Part shown: in pieces, positions 12,901 through 24,632 of the stretch
How the letters are laid out: each line of letters opens with the position of its first letter
How positions within the stretch are numbered: position 1 is the first letter of the stretch
Origin: Cladorhizidae sp. MBARI D1340-BT2
Lineage: Eukaryota; Porifera; Demospongiae; Poecilosclerida; Cladorhizidae
NCBI GenBank assembly: GCA_028752905.1
Contig: JAQNBH010000303.1
Location: 248,001-312,000, forward strand
Direction: 5' to 3'
Length of the DNA stretch: 64,000 nt
Made by a program: the position numbers and the translations under genes
Notes under the pieces: generated by a model
What the model saw: the letters and a program-made list of their open reading frames with translations, nothing else
Told to the model about the DNA's origin: nothing
The model's database searches: none

Positions 12901-14460
12901 AGTTGCACTCATTCATCTAACACTCATTGATTTAATTATTAGTTGCACTCATTCATCTAACACTCATTGATTTAATTATTAGTTGCACTCATTCATCTAA
13001 CACTCATTGATTTAATTATTAGTTGCACTCATTCATCTAACACTCATTGATTTAATTATTAGTTGCACTCATTCATCTAACACTCATTGATTTAATTATT
13101 AGTTGCACTCATTCATCTAACACTCATTGATTTAATTATTAGTTGCACTCATTCATCTAACACTCATTGATTTAATTATTAGTGCACTCATTCATCTAAC
13201 ACTCATTGATTTAATTATTAGTTGCACTCATTCATCTAACACTCATTGATTTAATTATTAGTTGCACTCATTCATCTAACACGCATTAATTTAATTATTA
13301 GTTGCACTCATTCATCTAACACTCATTGATTTAATTATTAGTTGCACTCATTCATCTAACACTCATTGATTTAATATTAGTTGCACTCATTCATCTAACA
13401 CTCATTGATTTAATTATTAGTTGCACTCATTCATCTAACACTCATTGATTTAATTATTAGTTGCACTCATTCATCTAACACTCATTGATTTAATTATTAG
13501 TTGCACTCATTCATCTAACACTCATTGATTTAATTATTAGTTGCACTCATTCATCTAACACTCATTGATTTAATTATTAGTTGCACTCATTCATCTAACA
13601 CTCATTGATTTAATTATTAGTTGCACTCATTCATCTAACACTCATTGATTTAATTATTAGTTGCACTCATTCATCTAACACTCATTGATTTAATTATTAG
13701 TTGCACTCATTCATCTAACACTCATTGATTTAATTATTAGTTGCACTCATTCATCTAACACTCATAGATTTAATTATTAGTTGCACTCATTCATCTAACA
13801 CTCATTGATTTAATTATTAGTTGCACTCATTCATCTAACACTCATTGATTTAATTATTAGTTGCACTCATTCATCTAACACTCATTGATTTAATTATTAG
13901 TTGCACTCATTCATCTAACACTCATTGATTTAATTATTAGTTGCACTCATTCATCTAACACTCATTGATTTAATTATTAGTTGCACTCATTCATCTAACA
14001 CTCATTGATTTAATTATTAGTTGCACTCATTCATCTAACACTCATTGATTTAATTATTAGTTGCACTCATTCATCTAACACTCATTGATTTAATTATTAG
14101 TTGCACTCATTCATCTAACACTCATTGATTTAATTATTATTTGCACTCATTCATCTAACACTCATTGATTTAATTATTAGTTGCACTCATTCATCTAACA
14201 CTCATTGATTTAATTATTAGTTGCACTCATTCATCTAACACTCATTGATTTAATTATTAGTTGCACTCATTCATCTAACACTCATTGATTTAATTATTAG
14301 TTGCACTCATTCATCTAACACTCATTGATTTAATTATTAGTTGCACTCATTCATCTAACACTCATTGATTTAATTATTAGTTGCACTCATTCATCTAACA
14401 CTCATTGATTTAATTATTAGTTGCACTCATTCATCTAACACTCATTGATTTAATTATTAG
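9925..14460. repeat. 40-bp compound minisatellite derived from the 25-bp unit
   Basis: The unit becomes 40 bp: the 25-bp repeat plus a 15-bp addition (ACTCATTCATCTAAC). Most of the block is very homogeneous, with about 110 units. Between about 11480 and 12160, 40-bp units alternate with 25-bp units carrying CAATCATTTAATTATTAG. Rare point variants recur 1826 bp apart in the same order (10541/12367, 10695/12521, 10797/12623), which shows a segmental duplication inside the array. Confidence 0.96.
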
Positions 14461-16668
14461 TTACACACATTCATTTAATTATTAGTTACACTCATTCATT
14501 TAATTATTAGTTACACTCATTCATTTAATTATTAGTTGCACTCGTCCATTTAATTATTAGTTACACTCATTCATTAAATTATTAGTTACACTTATTCATT
14601 TAACTATTTAGGTAACACACATTTATTTTATTATTGGTTACACTCATTCATTTAATTATTAGTTACACTAATTATTAGTTACACTTATTCATTTAATTAT
14701 TAGTTGTACTCATTCATCTAACACTCATTCATTTAATTATTAGTTACACTCAATCATTTAATTAATGGTTACACTCATTCATTTAATTATTAGTTACACT
14801 CATTCATTTAATTATTGGTTACACTCATTCATTTAATTATTAGTTACACTCATTCATTTAATTATTAGTTACACTCATTCATTTAATTATTAGTTACACT
14901 CATTCATTTAATTATTAGTTGCACTCGTCCATTTAATTATTAGTTACACTCATTCATTAAATTATTAGTTACACTTATTCATTTAACTATTTAGGTAACA
15001 CACATTTATTTTATTATTGGTTACACTCATTCATTTAATTATTAGTTACACTAATTATTAGTTACACTTATTCATTTAATTATTAGTTGTACTCATTCAT
15101 CTAACACTCATTCATTTAATTATTAGTTACACTCAATCATTTAATTAATGGTTACACTCATTCATTTAATTATTAGTTACACTCATTCATTTAATTATTG
15201 GTTACACTCATTCATTTAATTATTAGTTACTCTCATTCATTTAATTAATAGAGTTACACTAGTTCATTTAATTATTAGTTACCCTCATTCATTTAATTAA
15301 TAGTTACACTCATTCATTTAATTATTAGTTACACTCATTCATCTAACACTCATTGATTTAATTATTAGTTGCACTCATTCATCTAACACTCATTGATTTA
15401 ATTATTAGTTGCACTCATTCATCTAACACTCATTGATTTAATTATTAGTTGCACTCATTCATCTAACACTCATAGATTTAATTATTAGTTGCACTCATTC
15501 ATCTAACACTCATTGATTTAATTATTAGTTGCACTCATTCATCTAACACTCATTGATTTAATTATTAGTTGCACTCATTCATCTAACACTCATTGATTTA
15601 ATTATTAGTTGCACTCATTCATCTAACACTCATTGATTTAATTATTAGTTGCACTCATTCATTTAATTATTAGTTAGACTCATTCATTTAATTATTAGTT
15701 ACACTCATTCATTTAATTATTAGTTACACTCATTCATTTAATTATTAGTTACACTCATTCATTTAATTATTAGTTGCACTCGTCCATTTAATTATTAGTT
15801 ACACTCATTCATTAAATTATTAGTTACACTTATTCATTTAACTATTTAGGTAACACACATTTATTTTATTATTGGTTACACTCATTCATTTAATTATTAG
15901 TTACACTAATTATTAGTTACACTTATTCATTTAATTATTAGTTGTACTCATTCATCTAACACTCATTCATTTAATTATTAGTTACACTCAATCATTTAAT
16001 TAATGGTTACACTCATTCATTTAATTATTAGTTACACTCATTCATTTAATTATTGGTTACACTCATTCATTTAATTATTAGTTACTCTCATTCATTTAAT
16101 TAATAGAGTTACACTAGTTCATTTAATTATTAGTTACACTCATTCATTTAATTATTTGTTACACTCATTCATTTAATTATTTAGGTTACACACATTTATT
16201 TTATTATTGGTTACACTTATTCATTTAATTATTGGTTACACTCATTCATTTAATTATTAGTTACACTAATTCATTTAATTATTAGTTACACTCATTCATT
16301 TAATTATTAGTTACACTCATTCATTTAATTATTAGTTGCACTCATTCATTTAATTATTAGTTACACTCATTCATTTAATTATTAGTTACACTTATTCATT
16401 TAACTATTTAGGTTACACACATTTATTTTATTATTGGTTACACTCATTCATTTAATTATTAGTTACACTAATTATTAGTTACACTTATTCATTTAATTAT
16501 TAGTTGTACTCATTCATCTAACACTCATTCATTTAATTATTAGTTACACTAATTCATTTAATTATTAGTTGCACTCATTCCTTTAATTATTAGTTGCACT
16601 CATTCATTTAATTATTAGTTACACTCATTCATTTAATTATTACACGCATTTATTTAATTGTTAGAGTT
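14461..16668. repeat. Mixed 25-bp/40-bp array with higher-order duplicated blocks
   Basis: The array returns mainly to 25-bp units, with 40-bp units again at about 15330-15660. A distinctive module containing CTCGTCCATT, CATTAAATTATTAG, TTAACTATTTAGG and ACACATTTATTTTATTATTGG appears at about 14541, 14934 and 15779, and a variant of it starts near 16340. The recurrence of a multi-unit module marks higher-order copying. The array ends at the ATT microsatellite. Confidence 0.93.
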
Positions 16669-17723
<1,055 letters not shown>

Positions 17724-18682
17724 CTCAAAATTAATATCTTTAGCGCATTGTTTGCGCGCGTAAAAATAGTGGGCCAGTTCAAAATTGTGCCTAGCACACA
17801 AGAGGAGGTGGGAAGCTCGCCAGCAATGCTGAAGCTACTCTTGTAGCTCTCTGTGCTTCTCTAAATAAGTCTACACTAATACACGCACAATACACATTGG
17901 TAATAAATATATTTAAGTGGGTGTGGTAGCAATGAACTTATTTATTATTTGACCTCCTCCTTCGCACGTAAATTCTGAACGACCACGTCGTCACGTGGGG
18001 ATCGCAGAACCAACGTTTACGACCGCTAGTTTTGACGCCCTTCAAAGTTGATGTGTATCTAACCAAGGAACGAAGGATTTCTCTAGCAACTAGCAGTATA
18101 TTTGACCTCTCTCAAGGTGCTGTACCTATGTATATCGCCGAGATCTGGAGCCGTGGAATCTTAAATTCTTAGCGTCGTTACTTTCATTGTGATTGTCATT
18201 TGTCACTGACAGTTGGACGGGCCACAAGCTGAAACTTAACGCTACTTGGGTTAGTGATGGCCTACTCTCCTACAATGCTGGTGAAGAAGCAGGTCTGTGA
18301 AGGAGTTCATCTAATACTGGTAAAGGATGGCTAATGTAGTGGCTTGTTGGTGGGCCTCCTCTAGGACCTCCTACTCCCTAGCCTGCCTCTCATATGCACA
18401 CATGGAGAGTGCACACATGGAGAGAGTCTGGGCAAACTGGCAGCATGACTTTGTGCTGAGAATTCATGATGTTGGACTACCCTTGCTGCCAGGGGCACAT
18501 TCTTTATGACTTTATTTAATAATACTAGGGATCAAGCATACAAATAGGGGTGTGGTCCTTCTTGACCTTTGACCCTGCACCTTGACCCTTGCTACTGGTA
18601 AACTTGGGAAATGTTTCCGTCAAGTTACACCTAATTGGGACCTTGACCTTTAACATTATTACGAGTTGGAGTTATTTTGTTC
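17724..18682. other. Single-copy sequence without a recognised gene
   Basis: This has more balanced composition than the arrays around it. A 60-codon open frame at 18327-18509 has no recognisable family and lies within chance length. A TGACCTTTGACC motif is at 18563-18574. No tRNA, snRNA or conserved domain is seen. Confidence 0.5.
18563..18574 (-). promoter_or_regulatory. DR1-type nuclear-receptor half-site pair (sequence match only)
   Basis: The reverse complement reads GGTCAAAGGTCA, a direct repeat of the AGGTCA-type half-site with one spacer base. That arrangement is bound by RXR/HNF4-class receptors in animals. Related TTGACC copies follow at 18581 and 18651. No adjacent gene is visible, so function is unsupported. 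Confidence 0.15.
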
Positions 18683-19174
18683 ACACACACTCTCTCTCTC
18701 ACATACACACACCTGACAGAGGCATTGAGAAGATTATATACAACTTAGTTGGTGTGTCTAGACTGCTGAGGTATTTCTTGAAGACGTCCATATAAGACAG
18801 GTAAGTACACGCCAGAAATACTTTACACACATCCTCCTGGCCCACTTTGCTTGAGGTGGAGGTCCGTATGGGAGGGAGGGGCACATTGTTATGTGTGTTA
18901 TTATAATATGTCAAAATATCAGACTTGGTAGAAGGGGTGTGGTCAGTCAATGTGTTACTAATGTCGGGATGCAATGACTTAGAGTTACGGACTGTGTGTG
19001 CGTGTGTGTGTGTGTGTGTGTGTGCGTGTGACATGAACCAATGGCTGCATACTCAATCATGAGCTTCTTGTCTGTGTGTGTGTGTTCTCTCTGTGTGTGT
19101 ATGTTGGTGTGTGTGTGTGTGTGTGTTGTGTGTGTTGGTGTGTGTTGTGTGTGTGTGTGTGTGTTGGTGGGTGT
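18683..19174. repeat. CA/GT microsatellites within single-copy sequence
   Basis: Short CA/CT-rich runs lie at about 18683-18714, and long GT/TG runs at about 18994-19030 and 19072-19173. The segment GACATGAACCAATGGCTGCA, continuing to GAGCTTCTTG, at 19029-19070 recurs diverged at 19594-19635, each time next to a GT run, which indicates a small local duplication. Confidence 0.8.
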
Positions 19175-20317
19175 TGGAGAATATCATATCAATTGCACTC
19201 TGAGGAATCTAATAGAATAATGATGTAATCACATGATGATGGATAAAAAATTTAATCCAAGTGAATGTCTAATGTAACTCCTAATTTGGAAGTGCTTGAT
19301 AATTGAAATACATGTATCCATTACTAGAGGAAGCTACTCTACTATGTGAGTGTTTTAATTAGGCCAAGCTCCAGGTGGTGTGTGTGTGTGTGCACGTGGT
19401 AGAAATATGTAGAGGGTGTTTGGGCTCCACTGGTGTCCCAACACAACTATGCATATTGTTACATATCGCATTCCAGGGTAACCCTGTGTGCTTGAGGGGA
19501 CATCCACACCAGCTCCCTGTGGCCCCATAAATCATGATGACCTCATCTGTACACTAGCAATTACTTCTGCAACATTGAGCAGTGGATCAGGAGACATGAA
19601 TCAATGGCTGCATACTCCATCATGAGCTTCTTGTGTGAGTGTGTGTGTGTGTGTGTGTCCACTGGTTGTAAGGGGCAGTAGCTATTGGTGCACTCACCCT
19701 GAAAACCGTGGGCGACCATGAAAGTGCATATCTGTGCACACATTCATGCTGTGCTAGTGATTGATGTGCCACCTGCAGCCTGTAGAGTGCTTGCTGAGGC
19801 CAGTTTAGTTTGGCCCTACATGGTCATGTATTGGAGCTGCAGGTTGCCATGTGAAGTGGAGTCAGCCCTCACCTCTTGCTAGTAGCTACTTGCCAGCATC
19901 AAGTCTTGAGTGCCTATAAGCACTGGGACTGGTAGGGCTGCTCAAACACTACAGATGGGGCCAGTGCTTATGTTCCTGTGGGAAGAGGGAGGGGTCTAAA
20001 TTATATACTGACAAACATGACCATGTGGTTATGACTTGCCAGCTCCTAGATTGCACACACTTCACTGTAGATATGCAGTATATTGTGGAGAGGCTGGAAC
20101 ATTGTTGATGTTCCAGCCACCCACACTTGCCCAAGTGCTTGACCACCTACTTATGTTTGAGCTAATAATGACAGCACTTATTGTATGGGAGAGCTCCTCT
20201 AGCCTCAGGTGCTAATTTCAATGCCTTGCACTCAACAATTAGCAGCTAGAAAAACTTGGGCAGGTGGTTTGGAGTCCCCAACTGTGGATGCTTGTACCTA
20301 CATGTATGCAACAATTT
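19175..20317. other. Single-copy sequence without a recognised gene
   Basis: Apart from the short duplication near 19594-19660 with its GT run and another GT run near 19378, I see no repeats. Open frames here (19561-19743 and 19949-20146 on minus) are short, cross the microsatellite and resemble no known family. Confidence 0.45.
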
Positions 20318-20633
20318 TTAGAGTATCAAGAGAGAACACACAGAGAGACCTATATTTTAATTTCTGGATCAAGTCCATACAGTGAAGTGTGCAGAATCTA
20401 TGGAGGTTCAAAGTGGTAACCACAGTTGTTTTAACACTTTGGTACTATCCCACTTATTCATGTCTGGAGAGGTATGCAATGAAGTGGGCGGCTAAAAGTA
20501 TCGTAACTCAAGAATGGTTGACAATAATGAGCTGTAGCTTGAAATGTAGTTAGTATAATAGTGAAGCTAGTGAATGGTGAAGGACAAATATTAGAATATA
20601 TTTTTAGGGATTAAAAAAAGAATTGTCTACTCC
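20318..20633. repeat. Duplicon A left flank
   Basis: The sequence from GAGTATCAAGAG through AAGTGGGCGGCTAAAAGTAT to TTAGAATATAT is repeated at about 32870-33150 with scattered substitutions and small indels. In both places it leads directly into a telomere-like 24-bp array. It marks the array and its left flank as one duplicated block. It has no coding features. Confidence 0.9.
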
Positions 20634-23056
20634 ACCTGGACAATGGCTAGGGCTAGGGTTAGTGCTTGGACCATGACTAGGGTTAGGGTTAGTGCTTGGA
20701 CCATGACTAGGGTTAGGGCTTGGACCATGACTAGGGTTAGGGTTAGGGCCTGGACAATGACTAGGGTTAGGGTTAGTGCTTGGACCATGACTAGGGTTAG
20801 GGTTAGGGCCTGGACAATGACTAGGGTTAGGGTTAGGGCCTGGACAATGACTAGGGTTAGGGTTAGGGCCTGGACAATGACTAGGGTTAGGGTTAGGGCC
20901 TGGACAATGACTAGGGTTAGGGTTAGGGCCTGGACAATGACTAGGGTTAGGGTTAGGGCCTGGACAATGACTAGGGTTAGGGTTAGGGCCTGGACAATGA
21001 CTAGGGTTAGGGTTAGGGCCTGGACAATGACTAGGGTTAGGGTTAGGGCCTGGACAATGACTAGGGTTAGGGTTAGGGCCTGGACAATGACTAGGGTTAG
21101 GGTTAGTGCTTGGACCATGACTAGGGTTAGGGCCTGGACAATGACTAGGGTTAGGGTTAGGGCCTGGACAATGACTAGGGTTAGGGCCTGGACAATGACT
21201 AGGGTTAGGGTTAGGGCCTGGACAATGACTAGGGTTAGGGCCTGGACAATGACTAGGGTTAGGGCCTGGACAATGACTAGGGTTAGGGTTAGGGCCTGGA
21301 CAATGACTAGGGTTAGGGTTAGGGCCTGGACAATGACTAGGGTTAGGGCCTGGACAATGACTAGGGTTAGGGCCTGGACAATGACTAGGGTTAGGGCTTG
21401 GACAATGACTAGGGTTAGGGCTTGGACAATGACTAGGGTTAGGGCCTGGACAATGACTAGGGTTAGGGCTTGGACAATGACTAGGGTTAGGGCCTGGACA
21501 ATGACTAGGGTTAGTGCTTGGACCATGACTAGGGTTAGGGCCTGGACAATGACTAGGGTTAGGGTTAGGGCCTGGACAATGACTAGGGTTAGGGTTAGGG
21601 CCTGGACAATGACTAGGGTTAGGGCCTGGACAATGACTAGGGTTAGGGCCTGGACAATGACTAGGGTTAGGGCTTGGACAATGACTAGGGTTAGGGCTTG
21701 GACAATGACTAGGGTTAGGGCCTGGACAATGACTTGGGTTAGGGCTTGGACAATGACTAGGGTTAGGGCCTGAACAATGACTAGGGTTAGGGCTTGGACA
21801 ATGACTAGGGTTAGGGCTTGGACAATGACTAGAGTTAGGGCTTGGACAATGACTAGGGTTAGGGCCTGGACAATGACTTGGGTTAGGGCTTGGACAATGA
21901 CTAGGGTTAGGGCCTGGACAATGACTAGGGTTAGGGCTTGGACAATGACTAGGGTTAGGGCCTGGACAATGACTAGGGTTAGGGCTTGGACAATGACTAG
22001 GGTTAGGGCCTGGACAATGACTTGGGTTAGGGCTTGGACAATGACTAGGGTTAGGGCTTGGACCATGACTAGGGTTAGGGCTTGGACAATGACTAGGGTT
22101 AGGGCTTGGACAATGACTAGGGTTAGGGCCTGGACAATGACTAGGGTTAGGGCTTGGACAATGACTAGGGTTAGGGCCTGGACAATGACTAGGGTAAGGG
22201 CTTGGACAATGACTAGGGTTAGGGCTTGGACAATGACTAGGGTTAGGGCTTGGACAATGACTAGGGTTAGGGCCTGGACAATGACTAGGGTTAGGGCTTG
22301 GACAATGACTAGGGTTAGGGCTTGGACAATGACTAGGGTTAGGGCCTGGACAATGACTAGGGTTAGGGCTTGGACCATGACTAGGGTTAGGGTTAGTGCT
22401 TGGACAATGACTAGGGTTAGGGCTTGGACAATGACTAGGGTTAGGGCTTGGACAATGACTAGGGTTAGGGCCTGGACAATGACTTGGGTTAGGGCTTGGA
22501 CAATGACTAGGGTTAGGGCCTGGACAATGACTAGGGTTAGGGCTTGGACAATGACTAGGGTTAGGGCCTGGACAATGACTTGGGTTAGGGCTTGGACAAT
22601 GACTAGGGTTAGGGCCTGGACAATGACTAGGGTTAGGGCTTGGACAATGACTAGGGTTAGGGCCTGGACAATGACTAGGGTTAGGGCTTGGACAATGACT
22701 AGGGTTAGGGCTTGGACAATGACTAGGGTTAGAGCCTGGACAATGACTAGGGTTAGGGCTTGGACCATGACTAGGGTTAGGGTTAGTGCTTGGACAATGA
22801 CTAGGGTTAGGGCTTGGACAATGACTAGGGTTAGGGCTTGGACAATGACTAGGGTTAGGGCCTGGACAATGACTAGGGTTAGGGCTAGTGCTTGGACAAT
22901 GACTAGGGTTAGGGCTTGGACAATGACTAGGGTTAGGGCTTGGACAATGACTAGGGTTAGGGCCTGGACAATGACTAGGGTTAGGGCTTGGACAATGACT
23001 AGGGTTAGGGCTTGGACAATGACTAGGGTTAGGGCCTGGACAATGACTACGGTTAG
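20634..23056. repeat. Telomere-like 24/30-bp array A
   Basis: The basic unit is 24 bp and reads as hexamers CTAGGG, TTAGGG, CTTGGA (or CCTGGA), CAATGA. The left quarter (20643-21130) is mostly 30-bp units with one extra exact TTAGGG. Further right, 24-bp units dominate. Recurrent point variants (GACTTGGG, GGTTAGTG) give multi-unit periodicity. Because 24 and 30 are multiples of three, one plus and two minus frames stay open for hundreds of codons. These are artefacts of the period, not genes. Confidence 0.97.
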
Positions 23057-23170
23057 GGTTTGGAAGGTCAGGGCCAAGGGATTGGCTAGGGATAGGGCAA
23101 TGGCTAGATTTACATGTGAATGGGATTAAGGCAAGTATGTCCTCCATTCTTGATTATTAAAATCTTATGG
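23057..23170. repeat. Right border of array A shared with B and C
   Basis: GGAAGGTCAGGGCCAAGGGA is followed by a TAGGGCAATGGCTAGA run and GAATGGGATTAAGGCAAG. The same border closes array B (about 34452) and array C (about 61141). Degenerate TAGGG motifs continue a short way into it. Confidence 0.88.
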
Positions 23171-24338
23171 TATAGTCAATTGGGTTAAAAAAAAAACGTT
23201 TCCCTTAACTTTACCTTTTAAGAGCCAGAGTAAAGGATTTACTGAAAACACATGTGCCCTCCTCTAGTACTTTACTATCAAATGATGACTAGCATAAATA
23301 AAATAAAATATCCTATGTCCTATAATGAAATATTAATAAAAATATTTATTAATATGGTGGCTTTTTTTAGGGGTAAAAAAAAAATCCGGTTCGGGTAAAT
23401 AAACCCACTCCTTTAAAAATATCCTAAAAGATAAAAATCAAATTTAATTACTTCAAAAAAATTTCAATTGAATCTTTTTTCATTAAAATTTGTTCAAATA
23501 GTACAGTAATGGTTTACAGTGGGTTTTATTGCATTTTCTTAATTGAAAATGTTTATCACTTTTGCTTCACACTCAAACTTCAGCGGTGTCTTCCCTCGAC
23601 TAACTGTTTCCACTACTGGCTGAACAGGGCCATACATGCAACCATCCACTGCTACTATCTCCACATTTGGCCAATCATAGAAAATGTGTGTTGAGTCTGT
23701 GCTTCACTCTCTTTTTTTGAAGGAAGGTAAATTCAGCTGAAGTGGGATCAGCATCTTCGTCATCACTGAAAACTTTTGATAGTCCATGTACCATTGATAA
23801 TCAAATACTAAAGTTGGTTCATTCATATTCAGTTACTCACATTATATATATATATACTATTGTATCATTCTGTCCATCAGAATGATATAGTTCATGTACC
23901 ATTCACTAGGTGGTTTATTCAGTACTTGGGGGGGAAAATAGAAAAAAATTGGAAAAAAAACAGCTGGCTTTTTTTTGGGGTATCTGGGGTAAAAAAAAGC
24001 CAGTCCAAAAAACCCTAAAATATCAGATTTTTTGTTTTTTATAAACCATTTAGTAACTATTTTCTTTTGGCTAGCGTTCATAATTTACTATTAATCTACC
24101 CAAAAGTTCAGGTGAGTCAGAAAAAAGTTAATTTCGGGTATTTTCTACATGTTTAGGTTCTTTATTTTGTCATATCCTCCATGTTAATATTTTTATACAA
24201 AAACACACATTAATGAAAAGTCCATTAAAAGTACTAGACAGATCAAGGATTGCTTAAATTCTTAAAGCAGTTGTGTCTTCCCAGACCCCCTTTTTTTTTA
24301 CCCCAACTTCCCCCCCCCGGCTACTCCAATTGACTATA
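23171..24338. mobile_element. Candidate TIR transposon, copy A
   Basis: A perfect 13-bp inverted repeat (TATAGTCAATTGG at 23171 and its complement ending at 24338) brackets about 1.17 kb. Subterminal runs such as GGTTAAAAAAAAAA and GGGGTAAAAAAAAGCC occur in both orientations near the ends. Copies B (34565-36091) and C (61251-62413) share the structure. A coding remnant sits inside on the minus strand. The superfamily is not recognised and target duplications are unclear, so the element call is an inference. Confidence 0.45.
23539..23794 (-). pseudogene. Unrecognised coding remnant inside the candidate transposon, copy A
   Basis: On the minus strand a 39-codon frame starts with ATG at 23794 (MVHGLSKVFSDDEDADPTSA), runs through a basic stretch QKKRVKHRLNTH and stops at 23675. 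Overlapping it in another frame, an open stretch to 23539 reads FYDWP then EIVAVDGCMYGPVQPVVETV and KFECEAKVINIFN before a stop. Both stretches look protein-like and read as halves of one chain broken by a one-base shift, or joined by splicing at a CACAG acceptor near 23696. Copy A lacks 9 bp (three codons) present in B and C, leaving the second frame intact. The family is not recognised; a transposon protein is likely from its position. Confidence 0.4.
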
Positions 24339-24632
24339 ACTTGAGAATCCCCTTCTTCAAAGAGAGGAGGGATGGCTGCCTGCTTCCACCATTCTGTCAC
24401 TCCACAGAGACATGTGCTGGCCCCCACAAACATACTCCTACATGTATATATTGTATATACAGAATCAGTGGGTGTGCAATATTTAGGGAATAGGAAATCC
24501 CATTAGCTTCTGCACTTTGATGATAGCAGTGGGTTGCTTAGCAACTAGATAATGCACCCTGCCCTTTGAAATGTGTGGTCAAGTGTGAAGAGTATTATAT
24601 ACTGCATTTAATGTTTTTAGATTTTTAATCCA
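24339..24632. repeat. Duplicon A right flank, with a short conserved minus-strand frame
   Basis: Nearly identical to C (62414-62707) and more distantly related to B (36092-36286). On minus, a frame starting with ATG at 24433 reads MFVGASTCLCGVTEWWKQAA and continues into the transposon end. B has the same frame with substitutions. It might be an old exon into which the candidate transposon inserted, but this is weak. GTTGCTTAGCAAC at 24533-24545 is an X-box-like palindrome. Confidence 0.6.
24533..24545. promoter_or_regulatory. X-box-like palindrome (RFX-type motif match)
   Basis: GTTGCTTAGCAAC matches the arrangement of RFX binding sites (GTTGC, short spacer, GCAAC). The same sequence recurs at 62608-62620, and a sister GTTGCTAAGCAAC is at 63985-63997. 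No target gene is visible. Confidence 0.2.

Noticed and set aside
18327..18509. 60-codon open frame starting MANVVACWW
   Set aside because: Chance length in this composition, no domain, and no splice or promoter context.
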